From NCBI RefSeq assembly GCF_014647975.1, contig NZ_BMQF01000008.1, positions 1 to 64,000 on the forward strand: 64,000 nucleotides of DNA, read 5' to 3'. Of the stretch, positions 20,001-28,315 are shown in pieces. Each line of letters opens with the position of its first letter. The stretch's first letter is position 1. The stretch comes from Streptomyces fumigatiscleroticus (GTDB taxonomy: Bacteria; Actinomycetota; Actinomycetes; Streptomycetales; Streptomycetaceae). The notes below the pieces were generated by a model, which saw only the letters and a program-made list of their open reading frames with translations, made no database searches and was not told the DNA's origin. The translations under genes and the position numbers were made by a program.

Positions 20001-23000
20001 ACCGCCTCCGCCGTCCAGCTCCATGTGTCGCTCGACCCGGACGACGGCGTCCTGCTGGTGTCCAGCAGCGACGACCAGTCCGACGAACCCCGCGCACACG
20101 CCCGGGCCCGCGTGCGGCGCCTGGCCGCCCCCCGCCCGGCCCCGCCCGCCCTGGACCCCGTGTACGAGCGGTGCCGGCGACACCTCACCGCCGAGGAGCA
20201 CTACACCCGGTGCGCCGAGGCCGGACTCGGCTACGGCCCCGCCTTCCAGGTCCTGACCGAGCTGCACGTGGGCGAGGGCGAAGTCCTGGCCCGCTACTCC
20301 TGTGCCGCGCCGGCCGAACCGTACACCGTGCACCCCGCCCTCCTGGACGGCGCGTTGCAGGCCGGGGCGCCGCTGCTCGCGCGACGGCTGGACGCGGGCG
20401 AGGCCTACCTGCCCGCGCTGATCGCGGCCGTCCGCGTCTGGGACACACCCGCACCGACCGGCACGATCCGGGTGGCCGAACGGTCCCGTACACAGGACGA
20501 GGTGTGCTGGGACATCACCGTCGTCGACCCCGACGGCTCGGTCACCGTCCAGCTCGACGGCTGCCGCCTGCGCCGCTTCACCGCCGCCCAGCGCCCTCCG
20601 CTCACCGTGCACCACACGGTGCTGCGCGCCGCACCCCGGGACGACGAGCCGAGCGCACGCACCCCGATGCCCGCCCCCGACCGGATCGCGGCGGCCTGCG
20701 CCACGCCCGTCCGGCACCTGAGGGAGAGCTGGCGGACGATGCGCTACGAGGAACACGCGGTCCGCTTCACCGACGCCTACGCCGACGTCTTCGGCGATGT
20801 CCTCACCGACCTGGCCCCCGACCCCGGCTCCTGCACCGTGCACGACCTGGTGCGGGGCGGCATGGACCGGCGGCACGTCAGGTTCGTGGAACTGATGCGG
20901 CCCGCTCTGTGCCGACGCGGCATCCTCCTCCCCCGGCCGGAGGGCCGGTTCCGACTGAGGCGCAGGGCACTGGACCTCCCGGCGGTGATGCAGCGGTTCG
21001 CGACCGAGGGACCGGCGCTCGTCCACGCGCAGGCACTGCTCGCCCAGCACATCGCCAAACTCCCCGACGTCCTGCGGGGACGCCGCGACCCGATGGAGCT
21101 GCTGGCCGACGACGCGTCCGTCAGAACGCTGGAGCAGTTCTACGACACCGCCCCGTTCTGCCGCTTCCACAACCGGCTCGCGCAGGAACTGCTGCGTGAG
21201 ATCGTCCGCGCCTGGCCCGCCGACCGGCCGCTGCGGGTGCTGGAGGTCGGAGCGGGCACGGGCGGCACCACGGCCGCCCTCCTGCCGCTGCTGCCCGCGG
21301 AACGCACCGCGTACTGCTTCACCGACGCCTCGGCGTTCTTCTTCCCCCGGGCCCAGAAACGCTTCGGTACGTACGACTTCGTCGACTACCGCACGTTCGA
21401 CCTCGACGCGGACCCGGGCGAGCAGGGCTTCGCCCCCCGCACCTTCGACCTCGTGGTGGCGGGGAACGCCCTGCACACCGCCGCGGACCTGAGTGCCGCC
21501 CTGCGACGTGTCGCCTCCCTCCTCGCTCCGAACGGCGGCCTGCTCGCCGTGGAGTCGCACGATCCCGAGGTGCTGGCACCGGTCTTCGGCGCCCTCGACA
21601 GCTTCTACGCACAGACCGACACCGGGCTGCGTCCGCGCTCTCTTCTGCTGCCCCGCGAGGAGTGGCCCGGCCTGCTGGGGAAGTGCGGCTTCGCGGACGT
21701 CCTCCAGACCGGGGACGACCGGGCTCCCGCCCGTGACCACGGCTCCGTCCTGCTGGCCCGCACCCCCGCGGACCCTCCGGGCGAGGAGGCCGCCACCGCG
21801 CCGGTGCGGGTTCCGCGGGCCCGGGCGGACACCGTGTTCCAGATCGTCGCCGAGACTCCGGACGCGCAACCGCGGGCCGCCGCGCTCGCCGACGTCCTCA
21901 CGGCGGGCGGCGCCAGAGCCGCGGCACCGGTCCCGGCGCCCGCGACCCCCCAGGGCTGGCGGAGGCACCTGGACGCGGCCGTCGGCGAGGGGAAACCGGG
22001 CACCCTCGCGGTGGTGGTGCTCCTCGGCGGGACTCGGGAGGCATCGGCCTCCGAGGTGCTGGCACGTGCCGTGCGGCGGGCGGAGATGCTGCGCACCTGT
22101 GCCGTGGCCGGCCATGATCTGCCGGACGGTCTTCGCACGGAGCTGTGGCTGGTGACGCACCCCTGCGGAATCGCGGAGGGCGCCGAGAGCAGCCACCCCG
22201 CCGACGCCGTGGTGTGGGGACTGGGACGCACCATGGTCAACGAACTGCCGGACCTCAACTGCCGGCGGCTCTCCCTGGACCGAGGTGACGACGCGGGCGG
22301 CGACGCCCGACGACTCGCCCGTGAGCTGCTCTCCCCCACCGACGAGGACGAGATCGTCCTCACCCGCCACGGCAGGTTCGTTCCCCGGGCGGTGCCCCGC
22401 CCCCGCGCCGAACCCGCCGCCGAGGAGCTGCCGTACCGGCTGAAAGTACGCAATCCCGGCCTGTCCTGCCGGCTCGACTGGGAGGAGGCGGAACGCCCCG
22501 AGCCGGGGCCGGGAGAAGTGCTGCTCCAGGTGCGGGCCACCGCCCTCAACTACCGCGACATCATGCAGAGCGTCGGCCTGCTGCCCGCGGAGGCCCTGGA
22601 GGGAACGCCCACGGAGTCCGGCTGCGGACTGGAGTGCGCGGGAACCGTCGTGGCCTGCGGTCCGGGCGTCACACGGTTCCGGCCGGGCGACCGGGTCACC
22701 GGACTCGCGCCGGCCTCCCTGGCGTCCCACACCGTGACGCCCGAGGAGGGCCTGTGGCCGATCCCCGACGGCATGACCTACCCGGAGGCGGCCACCATGC
22801 CGGTCGCCCTGACCACCGTCCACTACAGCCTGGTCACCCTGGCACGGCTCCAGCCGGGAGAGACGCTCCTCGTGCACGGAGCGGCCGGCGGCGTCGGACT
22901 GGCCGCGCTGCGCTGCGCCGCCGAACGGGGCGCCCGGGTCATCGCCACCGCCGGCAGCGAACTGAAACGCGACTACCTGCGCGGCCTCGGCGTCGAACAC

Positions 23001-24656
23001 GTACTGGACTCCCGCTCCCTCGACTTCGCCGACCAGGTCAGGCGGATCACCCGGGGCCGCGGGGTCGACGTCGTCCTGAACTCCCTGGCCGGGGAGGCCA
23101 TCACCCGCAGTCTCGAACTCCTCCGCCCGGGCGGCCGCTTCCTGGAACTGGGCAAGCGCGACATCTACGAGAACAAGCCGCTGCTGCTCAATCCCTTCAA
23201 GAACAACATCGCCTTCTTCGGCGTGGACCTCACCAAGCTGCTCGGTGAACCCGCCCAGATCGGCGCCCTGCGGCGCGACATGGGCGACACCGCCCTGCCG
23301 GACACCTGCCGCCCGCTGCCGCACACCGTCTTCCCCGCGGCACGTGTGGCCGAGGCCTTCGCCTACCTGCGGCACTCCCGCCACATCGGCAAGGTGGTCG
23401 TCGCCTTCGACCCCCTGGACGAACGGCCGCCGGTGGTACGCCGGCGACGGACACCGTCCCTGGATCCCGCGGGTACGTACCTGGTCACGGGAGGGACCGG
23501 AGGGTTCGGCGCGGCGACCGCGCAGTGGCTCGCCGGCCTCGGCGCCCGGCACCTGGCCCTGGTCAGCCGCCGGGGCGCCGGGGCGCCGGAGGCCGGGGCG
23601 GTCCTCACCGCACTGGACGAACGGGGTGTGACCGCCACCGCCTACGCGGCCGATGTCACCGACCCGGCCGCCATGCGGGACGTACTGGCACACATCGACG
23701 CCGGCGGGTGCCCGCTGCGTGGCGTCGTACACGGAGCGATGCACCTGGACGACGAGGAGTTCGTCGCGCTGGACTCCGCGCGGACGGCCGCCGTGCTGGC
23801 ACCCAAGATCGGCGGAGCCGTGGTCCTGGACGCCTTGACCCGCGACCGCGGCTGCGACCTCTTCCTCGTCCACTCCTCCGCCACCGGTGTCATCGGCACG
23901 ATCACCCAGGCACCGTATGCCGCGGCCAACCTCTACCTGGAGGCACTGGTCCGCGACCGCCGCCGGAACGGCGAACCCGGACTCGCGCTGGCATGGGGAG
24001 CCGTCAGTGAGACCGGCTATGTGGCACGCAACGACCTGGCCTCCTCGATGTCGGCCCTCGGGCTCCTGACCATGCAGCCGTCCGAAGCGTTCGCGCAGGC
24101 GGAACTCCTCGTCCGCTCCGACACCGAGACCGCTCTCGTCTCCCGCGCCGACTGGGGCCGCCTCGGCAGACTGCTCAAGCTGGCCGGCACGCCGCGCCTG
24201 GCCGGTCTGGTGCCGGCCAGCGGGCCCGATGACGGGATGAGCAAGGACGAACTGCTCGGGAGACTGACACGGATGTCTCCGCAGGACGCGATCGCCTATC
24301 TCACCGACCATCTGGCCGGCATGCTCGCCGACGTCCTCCAGATGGAGCCCGAACGGATCGATCCGCACTGCCGTGTCGACACGTACGGGCTGGACTCGCT
24401 CATGGCCGCGGAGCTCTTCGTCACTCTCCAGACCCGCTACGACATCGAGATCCCGCCCATGGAACTGCTCCGCAGCTCCAACGGCACCCTCGCCGACATC
24501 GCCGAACTCGTCCACCTCCGCCTCGGTCTGGCGGGCAGCACGCCCGTCACCGCTCCGGCCCGGCCGTCACCGCGGGACGCCGAGACATCCGAGCCCGGCC
24601 CGCCCCGGGTACCCCGCCAGACGGATACCGGACAGGCGGCCACCACGACCGGCTGA
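17094..24656 (+). CDS. Type I PKS, fungal highly-reducing order KS-AT-DH-MT-psiKR-ER-KR-ACP
   Basis: A 2,520-residue single-module synthase. KS (about 10-435): DTACSSS with Cys182, HGTGT and NLGH histidines. AT (about 520-835): GHSVGE with Ser625 and YAFHS, the malonyl-CoA type. DH (about 870-1150): HRVAGSVVMP with His924. C-methyltransferase (about 1300-1500): LEVGAGTGG at 1383-1391. Structural psiKR (about 1575-1775). ER (about 1780-2095): HGAAGGVGL. KR (about 2125-2345): GGTGGFG and the S/Y-x-x-x-N site in APYAAANLY. ACP (about 2400-2475): GLDSL with Ser2435. All active-site residues are present and there is no thioesterase. This layout is that of iterative fungal HR-PKSs, so the product is probably a reduced, alpha-methylated chain. 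ATG 17094 follows GGAAGG. Confidence 0.93.
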   Translation: MTVEPSPHDERAIAVVGVSCRLPGGIADMDSLWAALREGRDLVTEMPGDRFDPDRFVDTGMPRTGKSYTAAGGFLQDIEDFDAAYFGIAPKEAAHMDPQHRLLLELATEALDDAGIAPAVLAGTDTAVYVGISDASYGALQMLRPRRIGPYTMSGAASSIAANRLSHAFDLRGPSMAVDTACSSSLVALDRACRTLWDGTSRVALCGGANVLLSPYHYVGFSQAAMLSQRGRCASFSAHADGFVRAEGGGMVLLKPLSDALADGDRVHGVILGTAGNCDGRTMGLALPDAEAQEALLRRVYADSGVHPDDLVYFEGHGTGTAVGDPIEAQAIGRALGIRRITGPLPIGSVKTNLGHLEPASGMAGLCKALLVLRHGTIPASLHADPPSPVIDFTGLGIDLVTGNRPLGEAERPVAGVNSFGFGGANAHAIVAAAPPRPRPPRPPAPPEGLPVLVTARTLPALGDAVSRMADLLATADDDEFYDIAYTSCVRRGRHEHRTAVFAATAARAADGLARLAENLSGESVQAVRHGRVAYVFAGNASQWAGMGADLLAHDDVFRAAVRRVDAELAPRLGWSVTDALARPPEEWRLDATEIAQPLLFAVQAGVVAVLRAQGVEPAMVLGHSVGEVAAAHTAGALTLAQAARVIAERSRAQAATAGTGRMAAVGLDREQAAQALERYTGRLEVAGVNSDRDVTVAGDAAALAALGEELTGRGVFFRDLGLDYAFHSRAMDGQRARLTTALDGLQPGPARVPLYSTVTGTRVAGPDLNADHWWHNVREPVEFAAAVEEAMEDGADIFLEIGPHPVLRTYLRRVTATRPHTATALLATLHRDADGRRDLADTRARLIAAGAATDWKRYFRTPGRVVRLPAYPWQRERHWGGGKELWTPAGPYEHPLLGARTPATIPSWSGSVEPVLVPWLADHRVAGSVVMPATGYVEMALAAGRHSLGTAAEMEHLDISTALVVPWATASAVQLHVSLDPDDGVLLVSSSDDQSDEPRAHARARVRRLAAPRPAPPALDPVYERCRRHLTAEEHYTRCAEAGLGYGPAFQVLTELHVGEGEVLARYSCAAPAEPYTVHPALLDGALQAGAPLLARRLDAGEAYLPALIAAVRVWDTPAPTGTIRVAERSRTQDEVCWDITVVDPDGSVTVQLDGCRLRRFTAAQRPPLTVHHTVLRAAPRDDEPSARTPMPAPDRIAAACATPVRHLRESWRTMRYEEHAVRFTDAYADVFGDVLTDLAPDPGSCTVHDLVRGGMDRRHVRFVELMRPALCRRGILLPRPEGRFRLRRRALDLPAVMQRFATEGPALVHAQALLAQHIAKLPDVLRGRRDPMELLADDASVRTLEQFYDTAPFCRFHNRLAQELLREIVRAWPADRPLRVLEVGAGTGGTTAALLPLLPAERTAYCFTDASAFFFPRAQKRFGTYDFVDYRTFDLDADPGEQGFAPRTFDLVVAGNALHTAADLSAALRRVASLLAPNGGLLAVESHDPEVLAPVFGALDSFYAQTDTGLRPRSLLLPREEWPGLLGKCGFADVLQTGDDRAPARDHGSVLLARTPADPPGEEAATAPVRVPRARADTVFQIVAETPDAQPRAAALADVLTAGGARAAAPVPAPATPQGWRRHLDAAVGEGKPGTLAVVVLLGGTREASASEVLARAVRRAEMLRTCAVAGHDLPDGLRTELWLVTHPCGIAEGAESSHPADAVVWGLGRTMVNELPDLNCRRLSLDRGDDAGGDARRLARELLSPTDEDEIVLTRHGRFVPRAVPRPRAEPAAEELPYRLKVRNPGLSCRLDWEEAERPEPGPGEVLLQVRATALNYRDIMQSVGLLPAEALEGTPTESGCGLECAGTVVACGPGVTRFRPGDRVTGLAPASLASHTVTPEEGLWPIPDGMTYPEAATMPVALTTVHYSLVTLARLQPGETLLVHGAAGGVGLAALRCAAERGARVIATAGSELKRDYLRGLGVEHVLDSRSLDFADQVRRITRGRGVDVVLNSLAGEAITRSLELLRPGGRFLELGKRDIYENKPLLLNPFKNNIAFFGVDLTKLLGEPAQIGALRRDMGDTALPDTCRPLPHTVFPAARVAEAFAYLRHSRHIGKVVVAFDPLDERPPVVRRRRTPSLDPAGTYLVTGGTGGFGAATAQWLAGLGARHLALVSRRGAGAPEAGAVLTALDERGVTATAYAADVTDPAAMRDVLAHIDAGGCPLRGVVHGAMHLDDEEFVALDSARTAAVLAPKIGGAVVLDALTRDRGCDLFLVHSSATGVIGTITQAPYAAANLYLEALVRDRRRNGEPGLALAWGAVSETGYVARNDLASSMSALGLLTMQPSEAFAQAELLVRSDTETALVSRADWGRLGRLLKLAGTPRLAGLVPASGPDDGMSKDELLGRLTRMSPQDAIAYLTDHLAGMLADVLQMEPERIDPHCRVDTYGLDSLMAAELFVTLQTRYDIEIPPMELLRSSNGTLADIAELVHLRLGLAGSTPVTAPARPSPRDAETSEPGPPRVPRQTDTGQAATTTG

Positions 24657-24697
24657 ACCGCGGTGGGCCGGGATGTCCGGCCTGCCCGCCGGGCGGG

Positions 24698-25765
24698 TCA
24701 GGGAAAGGTCGTCGCCGCGCTCCTCAGCTTCGAACAGTCCACATAGTTCTGGGGCATGTGGTCGGCCAGCGAGACCGGCAGGGACAGTTTGCGCCCCGCC
24801 GGCATCTGACGGAGGACGAAAGCGAGAATCCCGATCGTGAACGACACCGTCGCGCTGAACACCTGCTGCACCGGCAGCTCCTGCTCACTCCAGAGACTGG
24901 TCCGGGTGCCGAAGAACTCCCTGCCGAAGTGCCGGAACTCGCCTGCCGTGCGGGGCGGGAAGCGCGGCACGAGGTCCTGCTGGTACACGTGCCGGAACGT
25001 CATCGCGCCGACAAGCGTCTGGAAGTGGTCGGCGAAGGCCTGGTCCCCGACCATGGGCTGGCCGAAGGTGTAGAGGCCGCGGAACGCCGACCGCAGATGC
25101 GCCCGCAGTTTCCTGGGCAGCAGCGACAGACTGTCGTCGACCAGCTCACAGGTCGCGAGTGTGGCCAGCGCGCCGCCCATGCTGTGCCCGGTGATGAAGA
25201 GGTGGTCGACCGCATGGGCGGGCTTCGCGAGTTCGTCGACGATGTCCGGCCACGCGTACTTGAAGGCGCGGAGGAATCCCGCGTGGACCGAGGCGCCGAC
25301 CGTGTCCGGGTACGGAACGGTCTCGGTGTTGATGTCCGTGTAGATGTCGGTGAGTGTCACACCGCCGAACTCGGTGCCGCGGAAGGCCAGGATGCCGATC
25401 CGTCGCCGGGCGTCCCCGGGTGTCCGCCCGGGCAGCGTGCCGCGCAGGAAGAACGCCTGTGTATCGACGAACAGCGCCACGTTGACCACGCTGAAGGCCT
25501 CGCCCCTCACGTCCTCCATGCCGAAGGCCGTCCGCAACATGTTGTGCAGTGTGTCCAAGTCCGAGTAGGCCCAGGCGGACACTGCCGAGAGCAGGAGCGC
25601 GATGTCGGGTTCATAGCCCGTGTAGCGCACGCCGTCGTTCCCCTGGTCGACCGCCGGCTCGCGCGTGGACATCCGCAGCACCCGGCGGGCCGGCCGCGAC
25701 GGCGCCGCCGGGGCCGGCGAACGCCGTGTCTCACGGACGGGAACGCCCGCCGTTTCGCTGTTCAT
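24698..25765 (-). CDS. Class 3 (fungal-type) lipase family protein
   Basis: A 355-residue hydrolase. The lipase_3 fold is marked by GILAFRGTE (strand before the lid), the elbow FITGHSMGGALATLAT (Ser195), the acid region QQDLVPRFPP (Asp264) and a late His in LADHMPQNYVD (His336). A hydrophobic segment near the end (VSFTIGILAFVLRQM) might anchor it to the membrane. No signal peptide is evident. It is convergent with the PKS, 41 bases from its stop. A role in releasing or remodelling the acyl product is possible, but simple lipid hydrolysis is equally likely. ATG 25765 is chosen because the frame above it is low-complexity. Confidence 0.8.
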   Translation of the reverse strand: MNSETAGVPVRETRRSPAPAAPSRPARRVLRMSTREPAVDQGNDGVRYTGYEPDIALLLSAVSAWAYSDLDTLHNMLRTAFGMEDVRGEAFSVVNVALFVDTQAFFLRGTLPGRTPGDARRRIGILAFRGTEFGGVTLTDIYTDINTETVPYPDTVGASVHAGFLRAFKYAWPDIVDELAKPAHAVDHLFITGHSMGGALATLATCELVDDSLSLLPRKLRAHLRSAFRGLYTFGQPMVGDQAFADHFQTLVGAMTFRHVYQQDLVPRFPPRTAGEFRHFGREFFGTRTSLWSEQELPVQQVFSATVSFTIGILAFVLRQMPAGRKLSLPVSLADHMPQNYVDCSKLRSAATTFP

Positions 25766-25950
25766 CGTGTCGTCTCCACGTCGCTTCGCCGCCGGTGACG
25801 AGCCATGCCCGGAGCGCGCACTCCCATCCCCCAGGGGCCGGGCCCCCTGCCTCCTCAGCGTGACAGGCACGACGCGGCACCGTCGGCACTTCGTGCCGAC
25901 TGTCCGGATCCTTCTCCACGCCGGCGTCCCGCCGGGAGGCAGGGCCCCGC

Positions 25951-26211
25951 TCAGTGCGCCCGGGACGGCAGCCGCCGCACCTCGAAGTCGCCGATGAGGA
26001 AATGGCTCGGCACGTCGATCTCCAGGACTCCCCGGGAGGCGGTGACGGTGCCGCCGTCCTGCAACTCGACGGACCACTGCCGCAGGCCGCGGCGGAAGTC
26101 GTCGCGGGCGATCGGACGGCCGCGGCCGCGCGGAGGGCCCGGGGACGCCGCCGCGGCACCCGCCGGGGCCACGGCGGCCAGGCCGGCGAAGGCTCTACGC
26201 GTGGTGGTCAT
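25951..26211 (-). CDS. Tat-exported short protein, probably a truncated DUF6250-like domain
   Basis: An 86-residue product with a twin-arginine-type start (MTTTRRAFAGLAAVAPAGAAAA) and then DDFRRGLRQWSVELQDGGTVTASRG followed by VLEIDVP. This resembles the first strands of secreted carbohydrate-active or DUF6250 proteins, which are normally much longer. It stops soon after, so it is likely a truncated remnant that is still translatable. ATG overlaps the stop of the PL11 lyase gene (ATGA), suggesting coupling. Confidence 0.55.
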   Translation of the reverse strand: MTTTRRAFAGLAAVAPAGAAAASPGPPRGRGRPIARDDFRRGLRQWSVELQDGGTVTASRGVLEIDVPSHFLIGDFEVRRLPSRAH

Positions 26212-28103
26212 GGGGACACGGCTCCTTCGGGTGTCGTGATGGCGGGCCTGGGCACGCGTCGGGTCTCGGTGCCGAGGTAGTAGTCGGTGTACGTGGATTG
26301 CAGGTAACCGCGCACGGTCCAGCCGAGGCGGTGGGCCGGGTTCTGCGCGAGGGTGTAGAGCCGGGTCTTCGTCGGCTCGGTGGTCGTGTACAGGCGCAGG
26401 GCGGTGTGGTCGGCCGTCTCGGCGAGGATCTCCTCGCGCCAGTCGCCGATCAGGTCCCCGTAGAAGGGGGTCGCGTTGCGGGCGCCGGAGACGACGCCGG
26501 ACGGGTCGAAGAGCGTCGCGCTGGTCTGCGTCGCCGGGTCCCACTTCTCGACGTGGGTGCGGTCGAGCAGTTCGGAGGCCTTGTCGCCGTCCCACCAGAT
26601 ACGGAAGTTGACGCTGGGGGTGGTCGTGGAGACCTTGCCGTCCCGGACGTTGAAGACGCCCGCGCCGGGCCGGGTGACATCGGCGGTGGAGGTCCAGTAC
26701 TCGTAGCCGGGGTGGCCCGGGTCGATGTCGGCGGCGTTGCCGCGGCCGACGTCGAGGTCGGCCTCGCTCACCGGGCCGGCCGGGTGCTGTCCGGTGGTGA
26801 GGCGCTCGCCGGTGGCGGCGTCGTAGTAGTACCAGGGGAAGTTCGACACCACGCCGAGCTCGGACTGCTGGATGGCGAAGCCTTCCAGACCGGGGCGGGC
26901 GGGGTCGAGGTCGGCGATGTCGAAGCGGTCGCCGTGTCCGGCGCCGTCGACGACATAGCGCAGGGTGCCGTCGTCGTCGACGACGTAGTTGCCGTCGGCG
27001 ATCTCGTCCCGGCCGTCTCCGTCGAGGTCGACCGTGCGGATCTGGTGGAAGCTGGTCGCGCCGCTGTCGGCGGGCACGACGTACGTCCAGCGGCGGGTGA
27101 GGTCGGTGCCGTCGAAGTCCCAGGTCTGGAAGAGGACGCGGAACGCGCCGCGCTTGGCGCCGACGCGGGTGACCAGCTTGGTGACGAGGCTGGGGTGTTC
27201 GCCGTCCAGGTAGGCGATGCCGAAGTGGCCGCCGGAGGGGCCGTCGGCGACGAGGTCGTCGGGCACCGGCTGCCGGGTGCGTTCGGCGCCGGTCCGCCCG
27301 TCGACGACGGAGACGAACTGCTCGGCGGGCGAGGTCGCGGTGACCCGGGAGCCGTCCGCGAAGGTGGTGCCGTCGGCGGTGTGCAGCAGCACCTCGGCGC
27401 GGCCGTCGCCGTCCAGGTCGTAGACGGTGACGTTGTCGTCGTTGCGGTAGCCGCCGATGGCGGTCGAGCCGCTGACGGCGGCGGGGGCCGGGTCGTTGGC
27501 GCCGTTGCCCGGCGCCTGGGTGAGGGAGTTCGGCCCGAGGTCGACGCGCCACAGCCGCTCGCCGGTGAGCGTGTACGCCTCCAGCAGGTCGGTGCCGGTA
27601 CGGTCGGTGGACAGCCGGCTGACGACGAGTTCGTACCGTCCGTCGCCGTCGAGGTCGCCCGGCCAGGCGTGCTGCACGGTGTAGCCGTCGGCGGCTGCGA
27701 GCGGGATCTCGGCGTGGCCGTCGGCGAGGCCGAGCGCGGCGCGGCTCGCCCTGCGCTCCCGTCCGTCGATGACGGCCCGGACGGTGTAGGTGCCCGTGCC
27801 GCGGGTGTTGTCCTGGTAGGTCGTGGAGCGGGTGATCGGCTCGCGGTTCAGCCGGTGCCCGTTCTTGTACACGTTGAAGGCGATGTCCTCGCCCTGCCGC
27901 GCGTACTCGGTGCCGAGCAGGCGCCAGCTGAGGAAGGTGCCCTTGCCGGAGGGTACGGCGACCAGGCCGCGGTCGAGGTCCTCCACGACCCGGCGCGGCG
28001 CCCCGGAGGCGGTGGCGGCGGTGGCGGCGGGTGCGGTGAGCAGGCCTGCCAGGAGGGCGGTGGCGAGGGCCGCGCCGGTTCTTCGGTGTCGTGCCGTGCG
28101 CAC
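26208..28103 (-). CDS. Secreted rhamnogalacturonan lyase, PL11 family
   Basis: A 631-residue exported enzyme. Signal peptide: RTARHRRTG, then ALATALLAGLLTAPAATAATA. The PL11 beta-propeller follows: RRVVEDLDRGLVAVPSG and FLSWRLLGTEYARQGEDIAF at the N-terminus, and repeated calcium-type loops (DLDGDGRYELVV, DLDGDGRAEVLL, DLDGDGRDEIAD). DWREEILAETADHTALRLYTTTEPTKTRLYTL is the family's C-terminal signature. Such enzymes cut the rhamnose-galacturonate backbone of pectin by beta-elimination. The GTG start at 28103 has AAAGGAG at ideal spacing; an upstream in-frame ATG lacks one. A LacI gene diverges from it. Confidence 0.9.
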   Translation of the reverse strand: MRTARHRRTGAALATALLAGLLTAPAATAATASGAPRRVVEDLDRGLVAVPSGKGTFLSWRLLGTEYARQGEDIAFNVYKNGHRLNREPITRSTTYQDNTRGTGTYTVRAVIDGRERRASRAALGLADGHAEIPLAAADGYTVQHAWPGDLDGDGRYELVVSRLSTDRTGTDLLEAYTLTGERLWRVDLGPNSLTQAPGNGANDPAPAAVSGSTAIGGYRNDDNVTVYDLDGDGRAEVLLHTADGTTFADGSRVTATSPAEQFVSVVDGRTGAERTRQPVPDDLVADGPSGGHFGIAYLDGEHPSLVTKLVTRVGAKRGAFRVLFQTWDFDGTDLTRRWTYVVPADSGATSFHQIRTVDLDGDGRDEIADGNYVVDDDGTLRYVVDGAGHGDRFDIADLDPARPGLEGFAIQQSELGVVSNFPWYYYDAATGERLTTGQHPAGPVSEADLDVGRGNAADIDPGHPGYEYWTSTADVTRPGAGVFNVRDGKVSTTTPSVNFRIWWDGDKASELLDRTHVEKWDPATQTSATLFDPSGVVSGARNATPFYGDLIGDWREEILAETADHTALRLYTTTEPTKTRLYTLAQNPAHRLGWTVRGYLQSTYTDYYLGTETRRVPRPAITTPEGAVSP

Positions 28104-28315
28104 GTCGGTGCTCCTTTCTGTGGGGACTTTTTTGCTTGAGGGGACTTTCTTGATCACGGTGCCCTCGCTCCGCCCCGCGCGTCGAGACTCCAGGGGCCCC
28201 TGCCACAGGAACGCAATAAAACGATCACGTTGCGGCGAAGGCCGACGGTGATACGCGGCCGCACTGCCCTCGTGTGCGCCTCATGGCCCCGTCGACGCGG
28301 CCCTACAGTGGGACG
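28104..28315. promoter_or_regulatory. Divergent promoter region of lyase and LacI genes
   Basis: AACG-ATCA-CGTT (28220-28231) is a short CG-flanked palindrome of LacI-operator type. TACAGT (28304-28309) is a fair -10 box six bases before the ATG of the LacI gene, implying a leaderless transcript. The lyase gene has a normal ribosome site. Confidence 0.35.

Noticed and set aside
17049..24515. 2,488-residue open frame antisense to the PKS
   Set aside because: Artefact of high GC and third-position bias; the product has no domain text and runs exactly opposite a fully motif-complete PKS.
24698..25765. Lipase as a true PKS thioesterase
   Set aside because: It has a class 3 lipase fold pattern and is convergently transcribed; evidence for acting on the ACP-bound product is lacking.
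26298..28139. 613-residue plus-strand frame over the PL11 lyase
   Set aside because: Val/Gly/Ala-rich shadow; the minus strand has a signal peptide and PL11 calcium loops.
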